DNA of 64,000 nt from an uncultured Aquimarina sp. GTDB taxonomy: Bacteria > Bacteroidota > Bacteroidia > Flavobacteriales > Flavobacteriaceae. The DNA is taken from the NCBI RefSeq assembly GCF_947492405.1, contig NZ_CANLMP010000001.1, forward strand, positions 310,001 through 374,000, given 5' to 3'. A program made the position numbers and the translations under genes. Below are positions 51,880 through 62,403 of this stretch, piece after piece (position 1 is the stretch's first letter; the number at the start of each line of letters is the position of its first letter). The notes beneath the pieces are model-generated. The model was given only the letters and a program-made list of their open reading frames with translations, ran no database searches and was not told where the DNA came from.

Positions 51880-53082
51880 CTACCCAAAAACACCTAATAA
51901 AAGTTTAATAATCAAAGCATTAGATAGGTCAATAAAAAAAGCACCAACCAGAGGAACAACAATGAATGCCTTAGGCGATCCCCCAAACTTTTTAGTTACT
52001 GCAGTCATATTGGCAATTGCCGTAGGTGTTGCGCCCAAAGCTAATCCAGCATATCCTGCACTCATCACGGCAGCATCATAATCTTTACCAATAATTCTAA
52101 AAACAACTACAATTACGAAAACAGAAATCACTAACACCTGTACAATTACAATTAGGAATAGTGGTCCAGCCAAATCAGTCAGTGTCCACAATTGAAGACT
52201 CATTAATGACATGGCTAAAAAAAGCCCCAATGATAAATCCGAGGCCATGGCCAGAGGTTTTGATTTTTCAGGTTCCCAATGAAAATTTTTAGAAAATACC
52301 GGAATTAGGTTGGTAATGATAATGCCTGCAAACAATGCTGTGACAAAAGACGGGAGTGAGAGCCCTATCCATACGAGCAATTCATTAATTCCTATACCCA
52401 ACCCTGCTGTTGAGAAAATGAAATAAATCATTTGCAAAACGTTATTATAATTCATTTCTACAGTATCCCCTTTACCATGGCGTACTCCTACCGTAACGGG
52501 TTTGCTATCTTTTGGTTTTAGATTGTGTTTTTTTATTAGAAATTTTGCAATGGGACCTCCTATAAAGCCTCCAAGTACTAAGCCAATAGTTGCGCAAGCA
52601 ATACCCATTTCCATGGCATTTTCAATACCGAAATCGTTTTGAAAAGTAGGAACCCAGGCAATAGTAGTACCATGTCCGCCACTGAAAGAAACAGAGCCGC
52701 CTAAAATCCCTGTCACACTTGACATACCAGTAATATAAGCAATACCAATACCATTAAGGTTTTGGATAAAAAGATATCCTACCGCTACTACTAAAAGTAG
52801 GGCTAACGATTTACCTCCTTTTAATAGTGTTTTTAATCTTGAAGAAAGCCCTATTGTTATGAAAAAGATGATGAGAAGTGCATCCCTTAATTCAAGAGCA
52901 AAGTTTACCTCTATACCCGTAATAGTATAAAGAATACCGAAAAATATAGAGAAAATCACTCCGCCCGTCACAGGTTCAGGAATGTTATATGCTCTAAAAA
53001 AGGATATTTTCTTGTTAATATACTTGCCCAGAAACAGGACTAGACAGGCTATAACAATAGTGTCCCTAGGACCTATTTCCAT
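51880..53082 (-). CDS. gltS: Sodium/glutamate symporter GltS
   Basis: 400 aa with about ten to twelve membrane segments in two inverted halves. Family features are an N-terminal RDTIVIACLVLFLGKYINKKI, GGVIFSIFFGI, the SFSGGHGTTIAW loop (about 132-143), and a matching second-half loop GYAGLALGATPTAIANM (about 343-359). GltS brings in glutamate with Na+. Its position after the porin gene and in line with aspA, asparaginase and Dcu genes suggests it serves uptake of acidic amino acids. Confidence 0.93.
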   Translation of the reverse strand: MEIGPRDTIVIACLVLFLGKYINKKISFFRAYNIPEPVTGGVIFSIFFGILYTITGIEVNFALELRDALLIIFFITIGLSSRLKTLLKGGKSLALLLVVAVGYLFIQNLNGIGIAYITGMSSVTGILGGSVSFSGGHGTTIAWVPTFQNDFGIENAMEMGIACATIGLVLGGFIGGPIAKFLIKKHNLKPKDSKPVTVGVRHGKGDTVEMNYNNVLQMIYFIFSTAGLGIGINELLVWIGLSLPSFVTALFAGIIITNLIPVFSKNFHWEPEKSKPLAMASDLSLGLFLAMSLMSLQLWTLTDLAGPLFLIVIVQVLVISVFVIVVVFRIIGKDYDAAVMSAGYAGLALGATPTAIANMTAVTKKFGGSPKAFIVVPLVGAFFIDLSNALIIKLLLGVFG

Positions 53083-53143
53083 AATCTATTTGGAGTTTAT
53101 AATTTTATCCATAATCATCAGTTTGTTTACCGTTTTTTCTTAT

Positions 53144-54301
53144 TCAAAACCCAAATCGAATCCCTACACCAAAAATACTTTGACTACGTCTATCACCAAT
53201 ACCATCTTCACTGTAATCTATACTTGCAGCAGCAAAAATATGACTGGATTTTTTAAAGTTATAGCCTACTTCGGTAATTCCGAATTTGGTGTCAAAATCA
53301 CCTAGATTTTGGTCATCATCTGGTTTTAAATAATTGAAACCTGCAGCAACATGCCATCGTTTATTCGTTGAGAATTTATAACGAGCATAGAACTCAACAC
53401 CTTTAGCATCATAAAAAACATCCCCTAATCGTTGATGTTGTTTTAAAATAGCATACGAAGCTGCTAGTGTAAATCTATTTATTTCATAAGAAACAGAAGC
53501 CACAAAAGCCTCATCACCAACTTTTGCTTGATTTGGTAATGGATCTTCGACTCCATCATTCACTTTGTTGTAACCAACTCCTATACCAAGTCCTCCTATT
53601 TTATAATTAGCTCCAAATCCATAGGTATCAATACTTTCACTATTGTCAGAGATATTTCGTGCTTCTGCTTGAACTCCCAGACTTAATCCATTCTTTTGGT
53701 ATTTTAGAATAAAAACCTGATTGGCACGACCTGTCCCAGAAACTCCACCATCAGAGATGTTCCATACACCAATAGCAGCACCTCCAAAGGCTAAGAAGCG
53801 ATCTATTTCAACAGCTCCCATTGTATAATACACAGAGTTTTGTTTCCCGAATGTAAATTCAAAATCTTGATAAGAAACTCCAACAAACCCTAATCGAGTA
53901 AATACTGCATCACCAACTTGTGCAATCCCTGCTCCAGGATCTACCGCAAACTCTACGGTATCATCTCTTGATACAAGGTTTACACCAAACTCAATACCGC
54001 CAATGATGTTAAAATTTTCTGCTTCGTCATTGGACAAGGCATGTTTAAATTTTAACCCTACACGTGGAGCATTATTAGAAATTCCTATTTCACCTTCTTC
54101 AGCAAAACCAGCTCCAATTCGTATACTCCCATAAGGTGTAACCCGAGAGGTAATTTCATCTATCCAATTTGAATCTTTTTTTTCGTTTTCTGAAGTCCTT
54201 GTTTCTTCAGCATTAGTGGCTTGTGCATATATTCCATTCATCAGGAGTAGAGTCATAACAATCACTATAACATTTATTAATGGAAAATTGACATTTTTCA
54301 T
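53144..54301 (-). CDS. Outer membrane porin (Gram-negative porin type)
   Basis: 385 aa from ATG 54301, chosen because it begins a signal peptide (MKNVNFPL ... NGIYAQ); an ATG at 54322 is the alternative. The 16-strand porin pattern is seen: VTPYGSIRIGAGF, an RVGLKFKHAL strand, GGIEFGVNLVSRD, TRLGFVGVSYQDFEFTFGKQ and the terminal SIFGVGIRFGF ending in Phe. It would let small anions or amino acids cross the outer membrane. It lies between sdhB and gltS. Confidence 0.85.
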   Translation of the reverse strand: MKNVNFPLINVIVIVMTLLLMNGIYAQATNAEETRTSENEKKDSNWIDEITSRVTPYGSIRIGAGFAEEGEIGISNNAPRVGLKFKHALSNDEAENFNIIGGIEFGVNLVSRDDTVEFAVDPGAGIAQVGDAVFTRLGFVGVSYQDFEFTFGKQNSVYYTMGAVEIDRFLAFGGAAIGVWNISDGGVSGTGRANQVFILKYQKNGLSLGVQAEARNISDNSESIDTYGFGANYKIGGLGIGVGYNKVNDGVEDPLPNQAKVGDEAFVASVSYEINRFTLAASYAILKQHQRLGDVFYDAKGVEFYARYKFSTNKRWHVAAGFNYLKPDDDQNLGDFDTKFGITEVGYNFKKSSHIFAAASIDYSEDGIGDRRSQSIFGVGIRFGF

Positions 54302-54336
54302 ACACTTAAATAATTTAGTCATTCAAAAAACTTATG

Positions 54337-55080
54337 TTAGCCTAATAATTTAGCTTTAGCATTACGAGCATTCATTTCTGCGATATTTAGTATCGAAATT
54401 CCTTCTGGGCATTCTACTTCGCAAGCACCAGTAAACGTGCAACTCCCAAATCCTTCAATTTCCATTTGATACGTCATTTCTTGTACCCGTTTGTGTTCTT
54501 CCGCTTTTCCTTGTGGTAACCTATTGAGGTGATTAATTTTTGCAGCAGTAAATAATGCAGCTGAAGAATTTTTACAGGTCGCAACACAAGCTCCACATCC
54601 AATACAAGCGGCAGCATCCATAGCATTATCGGATATTTCTTTGGGAATAGGAATGGCATTGGCTTCCGGTGCTGTTCCTGTTTTTGCGGTTATATACGCT
54701 CCCTGTTCAATGATTCTATCAAAAGCAGAACGATCTACAATCAGATCTTTAATTACCGGAAAAGAGGCAGCTCTCCAAGGTTCTACGACAATGGTATCTC
54801 CATCTTTAAAGCTACGCATATGTAATTGACAGGTAGTCATATTATCGTGTGGTCCGTGTGCACGACCATTGATAAAAACACCACATTGCCCACAAATCCC
54901 TTCACGACAATCATATTCGTAAGCAATTACTTTTTCGTTTTTAAGGACCAATAATTCATTTAAATGATCTAGTGCTTCCAGAAAAGACATATCTTCCGTC
55001 AATCCATCTACTTCATAGTCTCTAATCGCTCCTTTATCCTCAGGTCCTTCCTGTCTCCATATTTTGAATGTTACTTTCAT
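54337..55080 (-). CDS. sdhB: Succinate dehydrogenase/fumarate reductase iron-sulfur subunit
   Basis: 247 aa. The N-terminal ferredoxin domain holds the [2Fe-2S] ligands in CREGICGQCG and a later MTTCQLH. The C-terminal domain has CIGCGACVATC and CTFTGACEVECPEGI for the [4Fe-4S] and [3Fe-4S] centres. It passes electrons between the flavoprotein and the membrane quinone site. Starts 6 nt after sdhA. Subunit order C-A-B is that of class B enzymes, which can run as succinate dehydrogenase or fumarate reductase. Confidence 0.96.
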   Translation of the reverse strand: MKVTFKIWRQEGPEDKGAIRDYEVDGLTEDMSFLEALDHLNELLVLKNEKVIAYEYDCREGICGQCGVFINGRAHGPHDNMTTCQLHMRSFKDGDTIVVEPWRAASFPVIKDLIVDRSAFDRIIEQGAYITAKTGTAPEANAIPIPKEISDNAMDAAACIGCGACVATCKNSSAALFTAAKINHLNRLPQGKAEEHKRVQEMTYQMEIEGFGSCTFTGACEVECPEGISILNIAEMNARNAKAKLLG

Positions 55081-55086
55081 AATATA

Positions 55087-56997
55087 TCATTTATAACTTC
55101 TCACCGAAGGTTTTACAAATTCAAATTCTAGTTCTTCCTTGTGCAACTTAAAATCTCCATCATCATACTCCCAGGCAGATACATAAGAATAGTCTTCATC
55201 TACTCTCACTGCTTCACCATCTTCTGTCTGGAATTCTTCTCTAAAATGTGCTCCACAGGATTCGTCACGTTCTAATGCATCTGTACACATTAAAATTCCT
55301 AATTCAATAAAGTCAGCTAATCGCAAGGCTTTTTCTAGTTCTGTATTCAGTTCATTACTACTACCGGTAATTTTTACATCTTTCCAGAATTCATCACGTA
55401 TTGTTTTTATTTGTGCTATAGCATTTTCCAATCCTTTTTTATTGCGGCTCATAGCGCATTCTTGCCACATCACTTTTCCTAATTCTCTATGGAAATGATC
55501 TACGGTTTTCGTACCATTGATATTCAAAATTCTATCTATATCAGCTTTTACCGCTTTCTCGGCTTTTTCAAATTCAGGATGATCTGTAGTTGGATGATCT
55601 TCTTTTAAAGCACTTGCCAAGTAATTATTTATCGTATTCGGAAGCACAAAATAGCCATCAATACTTGCTTGAAGTAATGAATTTGCTCCCAGTCTATTAG
55701 CTCCATGATCAGAGAAATTACATTCGCCTATCGCATACAATCCGGGTATCGTAGTCATTAATTCATAATCTACCCATAATCCTCCCATAGAGAAGTGCGC
55801 CGCAGGTGATATTTGCATAGGTTCTCTATAGGCATCAATCCCTGTGATTTTTTTATACATCGTAAAGAGGTTTCCATAGCGATCTTTAATCGTCAGGATT
55901 CCGAATTTTTCGATGGCATGTCTAAAATCAAGGTAAACGGCATTCTTTAATCTCCCCACGCCATATCCTGCATCTATTCGCTCTTTTGCGGCTCTCGAGG
56001 CTATATCACGAGGTGCTAAATTTCCAAAGCTTGGATATCTTCGTTCTAAATAATAATCTCGTTCATCCTCCGGTATATCGTTTGCTTTTCTTGCATCCTG
56101 TTGTTGTTTAGGCACCCATATTCTTCCATCATTACGAAGCGATTCTGACATCAAGGTAAGTTTAGATTGCGCTTCGCTAGATTGTGGCAATGCTGTTGGG
56201 TGAATTTGTGTAAAACTGGGAGCTGCAAATAAGGCTCCTTTTTTATGAGCTTTCCATAAGGCACTACCATTACATCCAATAGCCAATGTAGATAATCTGA
56301 AAACACGAGAATACCCACCAGTTGCCAGTACTACAGCATCTGCAGCGTAGCGTTTAAGTTCACCTGTTACCAAATCACGAACGATGATTCCTTTTGCTTT
56401 TCCGTCAATAACTACCAAATCCAGCATTTCACTACGTGGGAACATCTTTACTTTCTTAGCACGTACCATTTTATACAACTGAGAATATGCAGCCATTAAT
56501 AATTGCTGTCCTGTTTGCCCTCTGGCATAAAAAGTACGCTGTACCTGTACTCCCCCAAAACTACGATTGACTAATACGCCTCCGTATTCTCTGGCAAAGG
56601 GAACTCCTTGTTGTACGTAATGATCAATAAGCGGAGCAGAAAGTTCGGCTAATCTATAGGTATTCGCTTCGCGAGATCTAAAATCTCCACCTTTCAAGGT
56701 ATCATAAAACATTCTCCAAACACTATCTCCATCATGCTGATAATTCTTAGCCGCATTGATGCCTCCTTGTGCTGCTACAGAGTGTGCCCTTCTGGCAGAA
56801 TCCTGGTAACAGAAGCATTGTACATCGTATCCCAATTCTGCAAGTGTAGCAGCTGCTCCAGCACCCGAAAGTCCTGAACCAACTACAATAACATTTAACT
56901 TCTTTTTATTGGCTGGATTGATCAATTGTGATGTAACCTGATAGTTACGCCACTTATCTTCTAGTTTTCCTTCTGGAATTTTTGAATCTAATTTCAT
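55087..56997 (-). CDS. sdhA: Succinate dehydrogenase/fumarate reductase flavoprotein subunit
   Basis: 636 aa. FAD-binding Rossmann motif [21 protein letters not shown] (about 35-55), covalent FAD His in [11 protein letters not shown], active-site stretch [10 protein letters not shown], a DGRIWVPK segment, the substrate-site [10 protein letters not shown] and [27 protein letters not shown] at the C-terminal FAD contact. Full length. Starts 9 nt after sdhC. Direction of catalysis is not decided by sequence, but operon partners aspA and dcu supply fumarate. Confidence 0.97.
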   Translation of the reverse strand: MKLDSKIPEGKLEDKWRNYQVTSQLINPANKKKLNVIVVGSGLSGAGAAATLAELGYDVQCFCYQDSARRAHSVAAQGGINAAKNYQHDGDSVWRMFYDTLKGGDFRSREANTYRLAELSAPLIDHYVQQGVPFAREYGGVLVNRSFGGVQVQRTFYARGQTGQQLLMAAYSQLYKMVRAKKVKMFPRSEMLDLVVIDGKAKGIIVRDLVTGELKRYAADAVVLATGGYSRVFRLSTLAIGCNGSALWKAHKKGALFAAPSFTQIHPTALPQSSEAQSKLTLMSESLRNDGRIWVPKQQQDARKANDIPEDERDYYLERRYPSFGNLAPRDIASRAAKERIDAGYGVGRLKNAVYLDFRHAIEKFGILTIKDRYGNLFTMYKKITGIDAYREPMQISPAAHFSMGGLWVDYELMTTIPGLYAIGECNFSDHGANRLGANSLLQASIDGYFVLPNTINNYLASALKEDHPTTDHPEFEKAEKAVKADIDRILNINGTKTVDHFHRELGKVMWQECAMSRNKKGLENAIAQIKTIRDEFWKDVKITGSSNELNTELEKALRLADFIELGILMCTDALERDESCGAHFREEFQTEDGEAVRVDEDYSYVSAWEYDDGDFKLHKEELEFEFVKPSVRSYK

Positions 56998-57006
56998 CTG
57001 TATATT

Positions 57007-57675
57007 CTATTTGAGGTAAACAATGAATGGAATAATCCCGAAACCAATACCCATAATAAGAGCATAAACCAAAGAGACCTTTGCTATAATCTTTAATCCT
57101 TTTTTATGATAAAAGCCTAAGGTTTTGAAACCACTTTTAAAACCGTGATACAAGTGAAATGCCAGCGGTACGGATATAATAGTATAAAAGATAACATAAT
57201 AAATGTTGTGAAAAAGACTATACGTTACTTCATATACATCTTTATTCCCATCTACATCTAATGCTACCGCATCACCAAATCCTAATTTGATACGCGCCCA
57301 AAAATTCACTAAATGTATAACGATAAAGATCAAAATAAGCGTTCCTAAAATCCCCATATTTCGAGAAGACCAGCTGCTATTTTCGTTAGCGTGATTCATA
57401 ACATATTTTTGTGGCTTCGCTTTTCTATTTCTGATAGTAATCAGTAATGCATACACCACATGAAGAATAATAGATAGATATAACAAATACGCTACAATCT
57501 TTATCAATGGACTTTCCCTTAAAGTAGTCGAATACGAATTATACATTCCTCTAGCAATGTCTTCGGGTAATAACAGAATGCAGTTTGCAGAAAGATGTAC
57601 TACCAGGAAAACACATAAGAACAGCCCTGTTCCTGCAACAAGTGTTTTCCTAAAAAATAATGGATTAAGTGCCAT
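57007..57675 (-). CDS. sdhC: Succinate dehydrogenase/fumarate reductase cytochrome b subunit (class B, diheme)
   Basis: 222 aa with five membrane helices and no separate SdhD, as in class B enzymes. Candidate heme ligands are His27 (VVHLS), the His in SIILHVVYAL, the His in IVIHLVNFW and those in PLAFHLYHG. It anchors SdhA and SdhB and holds the menaquinone site. It follows the asparaginase gene after 17 nt. Confidence 0.95.
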   Translation of the reverse strand: MALNPLFFRKTLVAGTGLFLCVFLVVHLSANCILLLPEDIARGMYNSYSTTLRESPLIKIVAYLLYLSIILHVVYALLITIRNRKAKPQKYVMNHANENSSWSSRNMGILGTLILIFIVIHLVNFWARIKLGFGDAVALDVDGNKDVYEVTYSLFHNIYYVIFYTIISVPLAFHLYHGFKSGFKTLGFYHKKGLKIIAKVSLVYALIMGIGFGIIPFIVYLK

Positions 57676-57692
57676 AATCTATTTCTGTTAAA

Positions 57693-58763
57693 TTAGTACG
57701 TATAAAAAAGTTCTTGCATGTCATTTAATTTTTCACCCATAGAAAGCGCAAGCATTAATAAAATTCTTGCTTTAGCCGGATTTAAATCTCCAGAGGCAAC
57801 AGTGTGATAATCTTTATCTTTAAACTCGTTGTCTCGCAAAACCCACCCAGTGGCAGCACGTGTACTTCTAACAACAATAACACCATGATCTTCGTAGGCT
57901 TTCTTTGCTGCATTCAGGATGGCATCCGTCATATTACCATTCCCAACACCAGCAATTACAATTCCTTTGGCACCAGCTTTTACGTGCATATCGATTAAAT
58001 CCGGAGCCATATCTGCATAGGCATAAATAATATCAACTCGGGGTAATTTTTTGACCCCCGTTATTGAAAACTTACTGGTGTTTCCGAATTTTGTGTTTGG
58101 TTCGCGGAAAAAGCCCAATCTGCCATAAAACACACCACCCAACATCCCTTTAATAGGGGATTGAAAACTATTGACATTGGTTGTATTCATTTTACTCACG
58201 TCGCGGGCTGCATGTATTTGATCATTAAGTGATACCATCACACCTTTTCCTTTGGCTTCCGGGTTCGAAGCAATAGCTACCGCATTGTATAGATTCAAAG
58301 GACCTTCAGCACTTATAGAAGTTGAGGAACGCATAGAACCTGTAGTAACCACAGGCTTGTCACTTTTGACAACCAAGCTTAGAAAATATGCTGTTTCTTC
58401 TTGTGTATCGGTGCCATGAGTTACTACGATGCCATCCACGTCGTCAGAAGCTAACAATTCATTAATCCGATTTGCCAATTTCAACCAAATTTCAACGGTT
58501 ATGTCTTGCGAACCCACATTGGCAACTTGTTCTCCAGAGACATCAGCCAGTTTTTCTATACCAGGTACAGCATTAATCATGGTCTGAATACCAACCTGAC
58601 CTGCAGAATAACTCCCAGAAGTGGCTGACGAAGCTGATCCCGCTATGGTACCTCCAGTTGCTAGAATTTTTACATTTGGAAGGTCTGTGTCTTGAGCAAA
58701 TCCAATAGCAGTTATTACAACTACTATTAGGAATGCCTTTATTTTTATATTAAATAATTTCAT
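57693..58763 (-). CDS. ansB: Periplasmic type II L-asparaginase
   Basis: 356 aa from ATG 58763, which starts a signal peptide ending GFAQ (residue 24); an upstream TTG at 58805 is rejected. It hydrolyses asparagine to aspartate and ammonia. Both threonine sites are intact: ATGGTIAG with Thr39 and VTHGTDT with Thr118-Asp119; the Lys of SDKPVV follows. Export matches type II enzymes, which are induced anaerobically in enteric bacteria. It sits between aspA and sdhC, supplying aspartate for the aspartase step. Confidence 0.95.
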   Translation of the reverse strand: MKLFNIKIKAFLIVVVITAIGFAQDTDLPNVKILATGGTIAGSASSATSGSYSAGQVGIQTMINAVPGIEKLADVSGEQVANVGSQDITVEIWLKLANRINELLASDDVDGIVVTHGTDTQEETAYFLSLVVKSDKPVVTTGSMRSSTSISAEGPLNLYNAVAIASNPEAKGKGVMVSLNDQIHAARDVSKMNTTNVNSFQSPIKGMLGGVFYGRLGFFREPNTKFGNTSKFSITGVKKLPRVDIIYAYADMAPDLIDMHVKAGAKGIVIAGVGNGNMTDAILNAAKKAYEDHGVIVVRSTRAATGWVLRDNEFKDKDYHTVASGDLNPAKARILLMLALSMGEKLNDMQELFYTY

Positions 58764-58801
58764 AATAAAAGAGTTTGTATTCTCTATTGCTTTTGGAAAA
58801 A

Positions 58802-60226
58802 TCAATTATTTTTATGTAATGCAGCTGTATATTTTGGATGCATCAAATTATCTACACTGAGAATTTTATCTAATTCTTCTTCGGAAAGCAATTCTTTCTC
58901 GAGAACCAATTCACGAATTGATTTTCCTGTTGCCACAGCTTCTTTACCCAGAACATCTCCCATATGATGACCAATGTATGGGTTTAAGAAGGTGATAATT
59001 CCAACCGAATTAAACACCATTTGTTTGGTATGCTCTTCATTGGCAGTGATACCATTAATACATTTTTTGGCTAGTGTGACACATGCATTGGAGAGTAGCT
59101 CTACAGATTCAAACATACATTGTGCAATTACAGGTTCCATTACGTTTAGCTGTAATTGTCCTGCCTCGGCTGCAAATGAAATGGTCACATCATTTCCAAT
59201 AATCTTAAAACACACCTGATTCGCTACTTCAGGAATTACCGGATTTACCTTCGCTGGCATAATGGAAGAACCTGCTTGCATTTCCGGAAGGTTAATTTCA
59301 TTTAATCCACATCTGGGTCCAGAAGAAAGTAATCTTAAATCATTACAAATTTTAGATAACTTCACCGCTGTTCTTTTCAAAGCTCCTGAAATCATCACAT
59401 ACGCACCACAGTCTGAAGTCGCTTCTATCAAATTTGCGGCAGGCACAAAACTAGCCTTTGTGAATTGTTGTAAATACCCTATGGACAGTTCTGTGAATCC
59501 ATCAGGTGCATTTACTCTTGTTCCGATTGCTGTGGCACCGAGATTAACTTCTAAGATAAGGTCACGACTATTTTTTAGGTTTTTAGTTTCTTCTTTTAAA
59601 TTTGCAGACCAAGCTCCAAATTCATCACCCAAGGACATGGGTACAGCATCTTGTAATTGGGTTCTACCCATTTTAAGGACATTTTTAAATTCGGCAGCCT
59701 TTTTATCAAAACTAGTGGTCAGTACATTGATTTTTTCCAACAAATGATTCATATAATAATAAACAGCTACCCTAAAGCCAGTTGGATAGGCATCATTCGT
59801 AGACTGTGATTTATTTACGTGATCATTAGGATGTAAAATATCATAACTTCCTTTTTCGTGTCCGTTTAGTTCTAAAGCTACATTTGCAATCACTTCATTA
59901 GTATTCATATTTACAGAAGTACCTGCTCCTCCTTGAAATACATCTGAAGGAAAATATGCTGCGTACTTATCTAGATTTTCAAGAATTTCATCACAAGCCT
60001 GAATGATCATATCTGCTTTATCTGCCGGAATTGTTCCGATTTCTTTGTTCGCACATGCACACGCCTTTTTAGTAACTACTAATCCTTTTATAAAAAACGG
60101 ATAATCTCCGATTATTGAATGCGAAATTTGAAAATTATTAAGAGCTCTTTGTGTATGAACTCCATAATACAAATCTCCGTTTATTTCTAGCTCTCCTAAA
60201 AGATCTGTTTCTTTTCTTGTTTTCAT
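58802..60226 (-). CDS. aspA: Aspartate ammonia-lyase
   Basis: 474 aa cytoplasmic enzyme splitting aspartate into fumarate and ammonia. The fumarase/aspartase superfamily signature [11 protein letters not shown] (319-329, catalytic Ser321 in the flexible loop) is intact, as are [16 protein letters not shown] (100-115), [14 protein letters not shown] (132-145) and [14 protein letters not shown] (187-200). The N-terminal [14 protein letters not shown] and lack of fumarase features favour aspartase. It lies 29 nt after the Dcu transporter gene. Confidence 0.96.
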   Translation of the reverse strand: MKTRKETDLLGELEINGDLYYGVHTQRALNNFQISHSIIGDYPFFIKGLVVTKKACACANKEIGTIPADKADMIIQACDEILENLDKYAAYFPSDVFQGGAGTSVNMNTNEVIANVALELNGHEKGSYDILHPNDHVNKSQSTNDAYPTGFRVAVYYYMNHLLEKINVLTTSFDKKAAEFKNVLKMGRTQLQDAVPMSLGDEFGAWSANLKEETKNLKNSRDLILEVNLGATAIGTRVNAPDGFTELSIGYLQQFTKASFVPAANLIEATSDCGAYVMISGALKRTAVKLSKICNDLRLLSSGPRCGLNEINLPEMQAGSSIMPAKVNPVIPEVANQVCFKIIGNDVTISFAAEAGQLQLNVMEPVIAQCMFESVELLSNACVTLAKKCINGITANEEHTKQMVFNSVGIITFLNPYIGHHMGDVLGKEAVATGKSIRELVLEKELLSEEELDKILSVDNLMHPKYTAALHKNN

Positions 60227-60255
60227 AAGTTCTTTATTTTGATTTGATTATGAGT

Positions 60256-61557
60256 TTATAAAATAAGACCTCCAAGTATAAATCCGAAGATGACACTGGA
60301 AGCAATCGTTACTATTCCAGGAATAATAAAAGAGTGATTAAATACATATTTCCCTATTTTGGTAGAGCCTGTGTCATCCATTTCTACGGCAGCCAATAAT
60401 GTCGGATACGTAGGTAATACAAACAGGGCACTTACAGCAGCAAAAGAAGCTATAGCAGCAATAGGGCTTACTCCTAATGCTAAAGCAGCTGGCATTAATG
60501 CGGTTGTAGTTGCTGCTTGAGAATACAGTAGCATACTCGCTAAGAATAAAACAACTGCCAGCATCCAAGAATATTCATTTAAAATACCTCCTGCTGCTTC
60601 TTTAATTTCTACAATATGATTACTCACAAAAGTATCTCCTAACCAAGCAACACCAAGAACGCATATTGCAGCACTCATACCCGATTTAAAAGTGGACATA
60701 CCTGTAACTTCATTAAGTTTTATTTTACAAACTAATGCAATCACCATAGCAGCTAATAACATAATTGCCATTATGGCGTGATTACGACTAATTGTTGGAT
60801 CAGGAATTAACCCCACTTTCTTAGAAATTAAGCTTGCGTAGGTTACTATAATTAATATGGCAACACCAAAAATACCCACAGACCATTTTGCGCTTTTGGG
60901 GCTTTCGCTACGTTCCTCTGTTTTCTGTTTTATCAATCCAGACGCTACACGTCTTTGATATTCTGGATCTTCAGCCAAGGGTTTCCCTAATTTGTTAGCT
61001 ACAATAGCTCCAACCATACAAGCTAAAACTGTAGAAGGAATAGCAACAGCTAAAAGTTGCAAGTACGATACTCCTAAAGGCTCTAAAAAACTTGCAAAAA
61101 TCACTACAGCTGCTGAAATAGGAGAAGCTGTAATTGCTATTTGTGATGCTACTACAGAGATACTTAAAGGTTTAGAAGGTCTTACGCCTCCTTCTTTAGC
61201 CACTTCAGTAATTACAGGTAAAGCAGCATAAGCGGTGTGACCAGTTCCTGCCAATAACGTCATCCAATAGGTTACGGTAGGCGCAATAAACGTAACACGT
61301 TTTGGGTTTTTTCTAAGAATCTTTTCAGATACATTGACTAGATAATCCAGTCCGCCAGCCTTTTGCATCGCAGCAATGGCAGCTATTACAGACATAATAA
61401 TGAGTATTACATCTACTGGAACCGAACCAGCTTTGAGTCCAAAAACCAAGGTAAGAACAACAACACCAGCACCACCAGCATAACCAATACCGATACTTCC
61501 CAGTTTTGAACCCAAGAATATAAAAAAGAGTACAACTAATAATTCAATCCAAATCAT
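60256..61557 (-). CDS. Anaerobic C4-dicarboxylate transporter (DcuA/DcuB family)
   Basis: 433 aa with about ten to twelve membrane segments. Dcu features are the N-terminal IWIELLVVLFFIFLGSKLGSIGIGYAGGAGVV, GTGHTAYAALPVI (about 105-117), SVVASQIAITASPISAAVV and late AATTTALMPAALALG. Dcu proteins exchange fumarate or aspartate for succinate. Placed directly before aspA, it would bring in aspartate and export succinate. Whether it is DcuA or DcuB is not decided. Confidence 0.93.
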   Translation of the reverse strand: MIWIELLVVLFFIFLGSKLGSIGIGYAGGAGVVVLTLVFGLKAGSVPVDVILIIMSVIAAIAAMQKAGGLDYLVNVSEKILRKNPKRVTFIAPTVTYWMTLLAGTGHTAYAALPVITEVAKEGGVRPSKPLSISVVASQIAITASPISAAVVIFASFLEPLGVSYLQLLAVAIPSTVLACMVGAIVANKLGKPLAEDPEYQRRVASGLIKQKTEERSESPKSAKWSVGIFGVAILIIVTYASLISKKVGLIPDPTISRNHAIMAIMLLAAMVIALVCKIKLNEVTGMSTFKSGMSAAICVLGVAWLGDTFVSNHIVEIKEAAGGILNEYSWMLAVVLFLASMLLYSQAATTTALMPAALALGVSPIAAIASFAAVSALFVLPTYPTLLAAVEMDDTGSTKIGKYVFNHSFIIPGIVTIASSVIFGFILGGLIL

Positions 61558-61568
61558 ATCTCAAGTGT

Positions 61569-61997
61569 TTAGTTAGTTAATTTCCAATTTTTACGTTGAT
61601 AAATACCTTTAAGAATGGCATTCCAACTGTTCTTATGAATTTCAAATTGTTTAGGGTTGAGCAGGTCTTCTACATCCTTGTGAAGTTTTCGTATCTGCTT
61701 CGGGAATTCATGACGGATTTGTTCATCACTTAATTGAGCTTTTGGGTTTCCTAGACGTTCCATTTTGTAGGTGTGATAGACCACAATTTTCTTGTAATTT
61801 TCTCGTAACTCTCCTGTTAGCTTCATTTTATCCATTCGGTCTTCATACCATAATGCTTGCAGTTCTTTGTCATCTGTAGAAAAAACATCGACTTTATATT
61901 CGAGACGTTCTTTTTGTTCGTCTGTTAATTCTTGTGCCTGCACATTTAAGAAACAAAAGCAAGCCAAAATGACTGTGATAAAATAATTACAATACAT
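61569..61997 (-). CDS. Small secreted helical protein, first gene of the fumarate locus
   Basis: 142 aa with a signal peptide ending VQAQ. Paralogue of the protein at 37514-37927: shared DKMKLTGELRENYKKIVVYHTYKMERLG and LLNPKQFEIHKNSWNAILKGIYQRKNW. Spy/CpxP-like LTxxQ character is possible (ELTDEQKERLEYKVDVF). It precedes the Dcu gene by 11 nt and so heads the long co-directional run. Role is unknown. Confidence 0.78.
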   Translation of the reverse strand: MYCNYFITVILACFCFLNVQAQELTDEQKERLEYKVDVFSTDDKELQALWYEDRMDKMKLTGELRENYKKIVVYHTYKMERLGNPKAQLSDEQIRHEFPKQIRKLHKDVEDLLNPKQFEIHKNSWNAILKGIYQRKNWKLTN

Positions 61998-62286
61998 ACA
62001 TATAATTTTATAGACAATAATGGTGTTAGAATTCTTAACTAAAATAGTTTGATATTAAGATTAAATTTCTAATCATTTAAGTGAAGTAACCTAAATCAAA
62101 AGTGAAGTGTCTAAACTTAATATTGAATCCTTTTTTGTTATAAATTTTGTGATTTTTTCTAAGGATTTAAAATATTTAACAAAACAATAAATTCTGTTTA
62201 AAGGGTAGCATAAGTAATTGTGACCAATTTTGAAATGAGCTTTAATTTATAAAATGGTATAATCGATGTAACTAATTCCTACTATT

Positions 62287-62307
62287 GGGATTAACCCTAT
62301 CATAGGG
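62287..62307. promoter_or_regulatory. Overlapping palindromes in the dcu/nrf divergent region
   Basis: GGGATTAACCC (62287-62297) overlaps CCCTATCATAGGG (62295-62307), which has 6-bp perfect arms around a single C. They lie 97 nt before the nrfH start and 290 nt before the opposite gene. A regulator binding site is possible; no known consensus (for example FNR) fits. The rest of the 61998-62403 gap is AT-rich and shows no gene. Confidence 0.4.
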
Positions 62308-62403
62308 GCGAGAATAAAAAGTATAATTTAATAACTAAACTAAATCATCCATTTTGTTCTTTTTTTTTGTTAAATTTAAAGACTAACCAACACCACGCAA
62401 ATC

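Noticed and set aside
61998..62403. FNR-type site in the dcu/nrf spacer
   Set aside because: Only a half match (TTGAT with a poor second half near 62051) was found; it does not meet the TTGAT-N4-ATCAA pattern.
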